Made by a program: the position numbers and the translations under genes. Positions 58,719-64,000 of a stretch of 64,000 bases of DNA are shown here, piece after piece (position 1 is the first letter of the stretch; each line of letters begins with the position of its first letter). Origin of the DNA: Boletus sp. NGJ (Eukaryota > Basidiomycota > Agaricomycetes > Boletales > Boletaceae); assembly GCA_019096195.1 (NCBI GenBank), contig JAGTXK010000114.1, positions 20,743-84,742 of the forward strand, in the 5' to 3' direction. The notes under the pieces are model-generated. The model worked only from the letters and a program-made list of their open reading frames with translations. It was not told the origin of the DNA and ran no database searches.

Positions 58719-59144
58719 TCAGGGAGCAACAATTTCGACTACCAGACATCTTGATTTAGAGCGTGGTGTCGCTGGCCTACACGCCGCTTGCAGGACGTAG
58801 AATGCATCCTGTGGTGGAAGGAGGAAATTCATCAGCGATTGCAGTGAATATCGCCAGTATCGATGGAAGCGTCTTGTTACATGTCGCGTACCTATCTCGG
58901 TCCAGCCTTCAATGTCGGTCAAGTATTGCGGGAGTTCGTGGTGGAAGGCTTCAAGGTTCCTAACTTGCCACCCGAAGTGATAGATCGTGATCATCAAACC
59001 TAAATGCCCTGTGCTGCACTTGCATTGAACAAAGGCGCTCTCGAACCGCGCCTTCGAGAGCGCCTTTCCGATGCCATCAAGCTTGTATCGTGTAAACTTG
59101 CAACCGCGGCGGAGTGCTAAATAAAAACAGCAATTTTCAATCAT
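58719..59144 (-). pseudogene. Fragment related to the partner-ORF C-terminus
   Basis: LEAFHHELPQYLTDIEGWTE, then RYSLQSLMNFLLPPQDAFYV (58970-58790). The last part resembles the end of the copy at 12133-12228 (RYEYFLQSLIRVLRAPQNSF). An intron probably lies between the two parts (GTACGCGAC near 58890). It stands alone, without a WD40-tail neighbour on this strand. Confidence 0.35.
59031..59067. repeat. Perfect 15-bp-stem palindrome
   Basis: AAAGGCGCTCTCGAA (59031-59045) and TTCGAGAGCGCCTTT (59053-59067) are exact reverse complements around a 7-nt centre CCGCGCC. It lies about 330 bp upstream of the third DUF6533 gene. It could form a stable hairpin or be a dimeric factor site. Confidence 0.9.
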
Positions 59145-59396
59145 TTGATGGCAAACATAGCGACTCGAGCGAGCAAACGAAAACGCTCTCGGGCCGCCTC
59201 TCCATGATGCTGTGTTATGTATTTGCCGAGCGTTGGAGGATTATACATAACTCGTCGTTCTGCAAGAGTCTCGATTCTCGAAGCAAGCTGCCAGACTGAA
59301 CGATTGGTCCACTCGCAACCTCCCCAAGCTCTCCTCGATTTCGAATCTTTGTCTGTCGTTAGACTGTCATAAATCGTTGTTTCTCTTGGGCCTGCC

Positions 59397-61208
59397 ATGT
59401 CTTCCGACTTACAGTCTGCTTTGGAGTTTCTCCAAGTATACGACTATATATTTCGTATGCTCACTCGTACCTTCACTCAGTGATTAATCTTATTGACCCG
59501 TGCAGTTGTTATTTGCAGTGCCGTCATATACGATTATTGTGCGCAATGTTTATGTGCATGCCATCCCTTTCGTTCTGAACTGACTATTGCAATCCTACCT
59601 GCAGTTCTCACGTTTTCGAGAGAGGTATGTTATTTTTCTCCCTATATCTTATCGGTTGGCTGATAATAATCGAAGATCGATTATGTTTGGGTAAGGACAC
59701 ACCAATTATTCGGACCAAGCACTAGGTTTTACGGTCCCACAGTGCAGAGGCTGGACCTGGGTCTCTACAATGTTTGTTTTGGTGTGTACAAAGGCTTAGG
59801 GGACACTCCATCGCACGTTCAAAATTGACAGTTCTGTAGGTCCGATATGTCGGTCTTTCCTTGGCTATGTGAGTCTCTTGTTCGCATGATTCATAACAAA
59901 ATACACAGCTAACAGTGACTACGTGCTGAAGCCTTGCTAGCCTCTGTATGTTTCGGAATTAATTTTGAGATTAATTGAGCTGATCGGATAAATTCACAGT
60001 CGGTACTACATTTGTCCCTGGCCCCGTCAAAGTCAGTTTTCCTGCTTTCTACCTCGTCGATCCTTAATGACTGTCTTTTGGTAGACGTATGCATCTAAAT
60101 TCTGATTGAAACTTGCATTGACAATATTCTATAGGTGTAAGCAGATTAATTTACTGTCCTCCAAATTATCAGTACGAAACATATATGTACCAAAGGTACC
60201 GCATTATCGCTAGTGATCGTCTGGGAGTATGAAATATTTACTAGTATTGCTGATTGTAAGCCACTATACCCCAGATTTCTTTTCCCGGATCATGATCTCA
60301 GTTACAGTGATGATGATCCTGCGGGTCTACGCAATGTGGAATCGATCCAGAAGGATCCTCTGGGTCCTCCTGTTCACCTATGTGCCACAGGTTATTGCTG
60401 CCGTTGTTATTACAGGCATCTACAACAACCCTAACACATACATCTCAGGTATGTCGCGAGCTGAACTGCTGCATCACTGCAATCTTACGCAGGTGGCGTC
60501 ATCTCATGTTACCTTTTTCTCCAGTCACGACACCCCAATTCCTTGATTTCTCATTTTGCAATGTCTCATCCAACAACTCGCCCGTGATTTACGCCAGTGT
60601 GTACGTTGCAATCCCTCGATTTGCCTTTAGCGTTGCACTTTTGGTTCTCGCTGTCATCCCGACCTTGAAACAGTCGATCAGTACGTACAAAGCAACCGGG
60701 CAGTGGCAACCTAATCAGTACATGCAACAACTCGTGAGAGATGGAATTCTTTATTTCCTCCTGTACGTTTCCACCTGTCACACATCACGTTCTCCTATCC
60801 ATTTTACTCTCTAGTGCTTGTTGAAAAACTAACGACTCAGTTGTTGTTTTCTTCTGAACTGCTAGGATTGTGTTTTACTATATCAGTGCTCTACTCCAAC
60901 AAGTGGCTACACTAAATAGCACTTTGGTGCTCTTTCTGGACGTGTTTTCCTTCATACTCGTCCCCATGATGCCTCGGTTTATCATCGGCATACGAGAGCT
61001 GTATGACCGTGGCCTCAATCGCCGCTGGCAGGGCGTTGACACCGGATTCGGTGTGTCGTCGCAGCCTATTGCCAGCGACAACGCGGTCGTGTCTGCGATT
61101 ATGTTCGCGGATGTCGTCCCGGGGCAGGATCAAGTGGTGGAAGGGGACGCGACCGAATTGGAGGCGATTCGACTCGAAACATTGGCAGATAACACGCGTC
61201 AGGTTTGA
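59397..61208 (+). CDS. DUF6533-type integral membrane protein, copy 3
   Basis: Starts MSSDLQSALEFLQVYDYIF at 59397 (donor GTATGCTC). The acceptor CCGTGCAG gives LVICSAVIYDY, then FLTFSREI DYVW (59607-59690), CRGWTWVSTMFVLV (59744-59780), VRYVGLSLAM (59838-59868), GTTFVPGPVK-like (about 60002-60030), and GVSRL.. with LVIVWEYEIFTSIADC (60210-60258). Then come VTVMMILRVYAMWNRSRRIL with VLLFTYVPQVIAAVVITGIY (60300-60450), VYVAIPRFAFSVALLVLAVI and TYKATGQWQPNQYMQQLVRD (60600-60760). The last exon has IVFYYISALLQQVATLNST, MMPRFIIGIRELYDRGLNRR and an acidic tail ending at 61208. All recognisable family segments are present, and no clear lesion was found. Confidence 0.75.
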
Positions 61209-62149
61209 ATGAGGAATGGGTAGAGACCGAGGATGGCCACTAGTACTGAGCGATTGATGAATGATCGACGATAGTAGCACTTAATTTAGTAGTTTCTGGA
61301 GGATTCTCTCTGCATGTGCAATTGGTTCTGTGCTGCAAAGATTTACAGAACCTATGCAGCGATCTCACCGAAACCAGCATGTCGTTCGTATTTTTCGTGT
61401 CTCGCTCTCTCCGAAGGGCTAGACTTGGATGTAGGTGGAATGGAAAGTTGCAACACTTCGGTCACATTCGAACTTGGAGAGCGGACGCCATATTGGCTTG
61501 CCACCAAAGTTGGTCTGTACCACAGACGAGAAGCGCGAGCTGGAGATGTGGACGAGTGTGGTATACGTCTGTTCTTAAGTGCATGCACCTAGAAGAGAGA
61601 AAGGTCTTTCTCGAGATCGAATAGCGATGCCAGGTTTGGCTGTCCCTGCGCGCGGTGGTTGTGATTGTGGCGGCAGCGGACACACTGGCTACATCAATCT
61701 CGTAAGAATGTCAACTCAAGCTTCATCCAGGAGAACGCAGAGGAAGACGAGGTCGCATCGTTGGCCCGTGGTAACACGATTTAGATCGTCTTCAGCCGTC
61801 ACCGTCTGATCTGTGCTCAGAGTCCTCCCGTATTCGTTACCAGTAAGTGTCAAAGTTCTACCTTGCTGTTCAGCATCTGACGTAGATGTTGTCCTTATGG
61901 CTTTTGCATACTCTTCGGATACACCTAAAGTGCGTTCTCTGTTTCATATTAGCTTCCTCGTTGGTCCCACTGGTAAAACATCTCGAACGTAGCATCAGGT
62001 GTCCATGTCAACCCTCATGAAATTTCATTGTGTCGTTGGGATTTATGGTGGCTGTCCTGGGTCAGTAGAGCTGGTACGTCGATACAGCACGCAGGAACAA
62101 CGCTGAAGAAGGCGATGACAAGGCAGATCAGCAATACCGGTGGAGGAGT
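61209..62149. other. No gene recognised
   Basis: Open frames at 61314-61624 (+, overlapping) and 61462-61683 (-) have no motif. The segment around 61440-61510 (CATTCGAACTTGGAGAGCGGACGCC..) weakly recalls 14335-14360, so part may be an old repeat. Confidence 0.3.
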
Positions 62150-62660
62150 ATGAGCAAGCGGTGGGCATGCGAAACAGAGTCGATGTGGGCAACTTAGGTG
62201 GCTCCGTGGCTTGCAATACTTATCCAGGCTCAAGACAAGCGGCGTTGTATTCGTTTGAAGAGGTGTCATTCGTGCGTATGCATCAGTTTTTTGCAGTCGA
62301 GTTCAACGGATCTCTCTCCAGATGGCCCGGAGATCTTGGTTCCTCAGAGTGAGACTCGTGAGCATTTCCCGCGCATATATGCCGGTCAGTTCAAGGAGAG
62401 ATCACTCCGGACTGCTAGAATGAGGAAAGATCAAGAGGTTGATCGAAATGGGGAAGGTACGTCACCTTCCGGAGATCAAAGAACGAGTTTCAGACATTAT
62501 TGGAGGGTTGAACACGACGCACGTATCCTTGTGAATGAAAGAGGATATGCTTACCTGTAGCTGAGAGGAACGCTCAATAGCGAGAAAAGAAGGAGGGACA
62601 CGTAACATCGTCGAGGGTCATGCACATGAACCCCGGTCCTCGGGCCTGAGACCAGACGGA
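62150..62660 (+). pseudogene. Dal5-type MFS fragment; segmental duplication copy 2
   Basis: Positions 62150-62275 read EQAVGMRNRVDVGNLGGSVA, then CNTYPGSRQAA, which aligns with the conserved segment RAVGMALNIGFGNFSGAIAAN, YREQDSPR of the intact permease at about 23160-23080. The rest of the permease is absent. The whole block to 62660 is the direct duplicate of 870-1350 near the left edge. Confidence 0.65.
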
Positions 62661-63265
62661 TAAAGTATCACTCACCCTGGAATCCGATAAAAGTAGTACT
62701 CCATGATATCACGAGATCCAACCAATCAATCATCACCATCGAAGTTCCGTTTGCACTGACGCGTGCTGGTGGAGGCGTAGATGGAGGGAGTCGGGGAGTC
62801 GGGGAGTCTCGTCGGAGGATGGCGATATCGGGTATCTCCGCAAGCTCCGACTCGGCACGAGTCTCGGATCTTCCGCTGCATAATTCGAATGCACTGGCAT
62901 GCTATCCTCCCATACACATACCTTATAACTTGCGCGGATGCGGACGACTGAGAACGCTGCGAGCGAGAGAGAAGAAAGAAAGGATGCGGCGCCGAGCCGC
63001 AGGCCCAGGGCTTAAGTATTCGTTGGTGACAGATGAACTATCAAGAGAGAAGCACCGGGCCATCGGCGCCGAATCGAGTTCTCGGAACGCAATCCGGAAC
63101 GGAGGACACTCATAAAATTGCGGTAATCCGAACGCATGCTATCATGATCCTCCCACCTATACATACCCTGTAACTTGTGCAGTGTCATGTCCTCTCCAGC
63201 CGCGTTTAAGAATCATATCTACCTGGGGTCTACGATTGAACTGTTTCAATGTCCACTGATGGACG
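62661..63265. other. Spacer with short direct repeats, no gene recognised
   Basis: Two related segments occur: 62880-62940 (TCGAATGCACTGGCATGCTATCCTCCC.., CATACCTTATAACTTG) and 63125-63185 (CCGAACGCATGCTATCATGATCCTCCC.., CATACCCTGTAACTTG). A GGGAGTC triplet run lies at 62787-62808. It separates the MFS and YTM1 fragments that are only about 150 bp apart in the left-edge copy, so sequence was inserted here or deleted there. Confidence 0.45.
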
Positions 63266-63269
63266 ATGA

Positions 63270-63360
63270 GACCACTCGTGAAACCCATCCGATTCGACTG
63301 GCTCGGAGAATGTCACGCAGAAAATGGCCTGAGTGAGGTATGTATCGCGTCAGGGAGCAG
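63270..63360 (+). pseudogene. YTM1 exon 1 fragment
   Basis: VKPIRFDWLGECHAENGLSE followed by a GTATGT donor equals the end of YTM1 exon 1 (AKPIPFDFL..LEECRAENGISE, GTACGC) with an internal deletion. It is the counterpart of 1540-1630. Confidence 0.8.
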
Positions 63361-63429
63361 ACTCCTCAATGTGAAGTCTCACACTCGATTCCGGCTTCGT
63401 TTAGTAGAAGGGCATGAGTCTATGTTGCA

Positions 63430-64000
63430 TTACGAGTCGACCGGATTCCTGCATGCGAATTGATGCCCGTCCTGTGATACGTAACCCAGCCCCGCAGGTG
63501 CGATGCTTGTATTCAACGGTGCATGGAAAAGGGGCAAGACACAGTAAGAGGGTATAGCTGCTTCGCCGCCAGCAGCCGTGTTGTTTTCGGGACCTATCCG
63601 ATGAGTGTGTTCGTGAGATAGCCCTGCGTTGCAAAATGACCTCGGAGATTCGCGTACCTCCACATATCGCATCGCTGTCAATGTGTGTCAACCGTCGATC
63701 ACCGGCTAAAGCAAAACCCGAGTGAGAACACACCATTTTCCAAAGTTCATTTGCTCTTCTCTGGAATATGGGTCTTTGAAACCTGTCCCAAGATGGAAGA
63801 TCAGCCAACGCAAATATACTCAAACTTCACTCACCGTTCCGCTTCCAGAACAGACCGTGCGTAATCAAGTCCTTTGCTCGATCAGGATCGGGCTGTATCC
63901 TATTCGTCAGGTGCTGCAGTTCATCATTGCCCGTACACGCCGCCTCATCGTCTGCACGACAATAGTCAATGTGGACGTGCCGCCCCATTGCCGAACAGAC
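63430..64000 (-). CDS. Partial protein running off the right edge, probably truncated 3'
   Basis: Spliced minus-strand coding sequence: exon to about 63835 (MGRHVHIDYCRADDEAACTG, then PDPDRAKDLITHGLFWKRN, donor GTGAGTG), exon from 63773 (DPYSREEQMNFGK), then AAGGEAAIPSYCVLPLFHAP and GLGYVSQDGHQFACRNPV before a stop at 63430. From memory, similar HIDxC..DPDR..FW and GHxFxCRNP segments precede a von Willebrand A domain in large basidiomycete proteins. Here the frame stops just after CRNPV, so this is either an exon end I misread or a gene cut short. The start lies outside the window. Low confidence in the family link. Confidence 0.45.

Overview
The window looks like nuclear DNA of a filamentous basidiomycete. 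Genes are split by many 45-60 bp introns with GT..AG ends. Protein types seen together are common in Agaricomycetes: DUF6533-type membrane proteins, a Dal5-like MFS permease, an UNC93-like transporter, a CE16 GDSL esterase, RBR ubiquitin ligases and an F-box/LRR gene. My best guess is a Rhizoctonia/Ceratobasidiaceae-type genome; this is inference. All splice sites were inferred by eye from GT/AG signals, reading phase and comparison among paralogues inside the window.

Left third (1-22.3 kb): an array of four tandem paralogues on the minus strand (A 2769-5013, B 9170-11423, C 14878-17115, D 18993-21233). Each starts with a tiny MSSTNT-like exon, followed by one long WD40 beta-propeller exon and a seven-exon tail that is low-complexity and basic and ends in a conserved PAW(M/L)(C/L)C...DGTH motif. 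Upstream of B, C and D lies a divergently oriented second repeat family ('partner ORF'). Upstream of A a broken copy of the 5' part of YTM1 sits in that place. One DUF6533 gene (5810-7677) lies between A and B. A 200-bp MITE interrupts the partner ORF of C.

Middle (22.3-45 kb): mostly ordinary single genes. In order: Dal5-like MFS permease (-), SEC61 alpha (-), two paralogous RING-IBR-RING ligases (-), CE16/GDSL esterase (+), a small three-exon 118-aa gene (-), UNC93-like transporter (-), an F-box/LRR pseudogene (+) and an intact YTM1/WDR12 ribosome-biogenesis gene (+).

Right third (44.7-64 kb): rearranged sequence. Three tandem units follow YTM1. Each begins with a copy of the 3' end of YTM1 (the real one in unit 1), then a minus-strand partner ORF, then a WD40-family gene that has lost most or all of its propeller but kept the tail exons (G, H, F). 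Unit 2 carries a Tc1/mariner-type transposase relic. Then come a DUF6533 gene, a nearly complete plus-strand WD40-tail gene (E 55100-57342) with its own divergent partner, a third DUF6533 gene, and a block (62.15-63.36 kb) that repeats the left edge of the window (0.87-1.63 kb). A partial gene runs off the right edge.

The most distinctive content is the WD40-tail family with its divergent partner and its deletion derivatives. At least eight copies occur in 64 kb, with symmetric-phase tail exons and a conserved short C-terminus that I cannot match to a named family.
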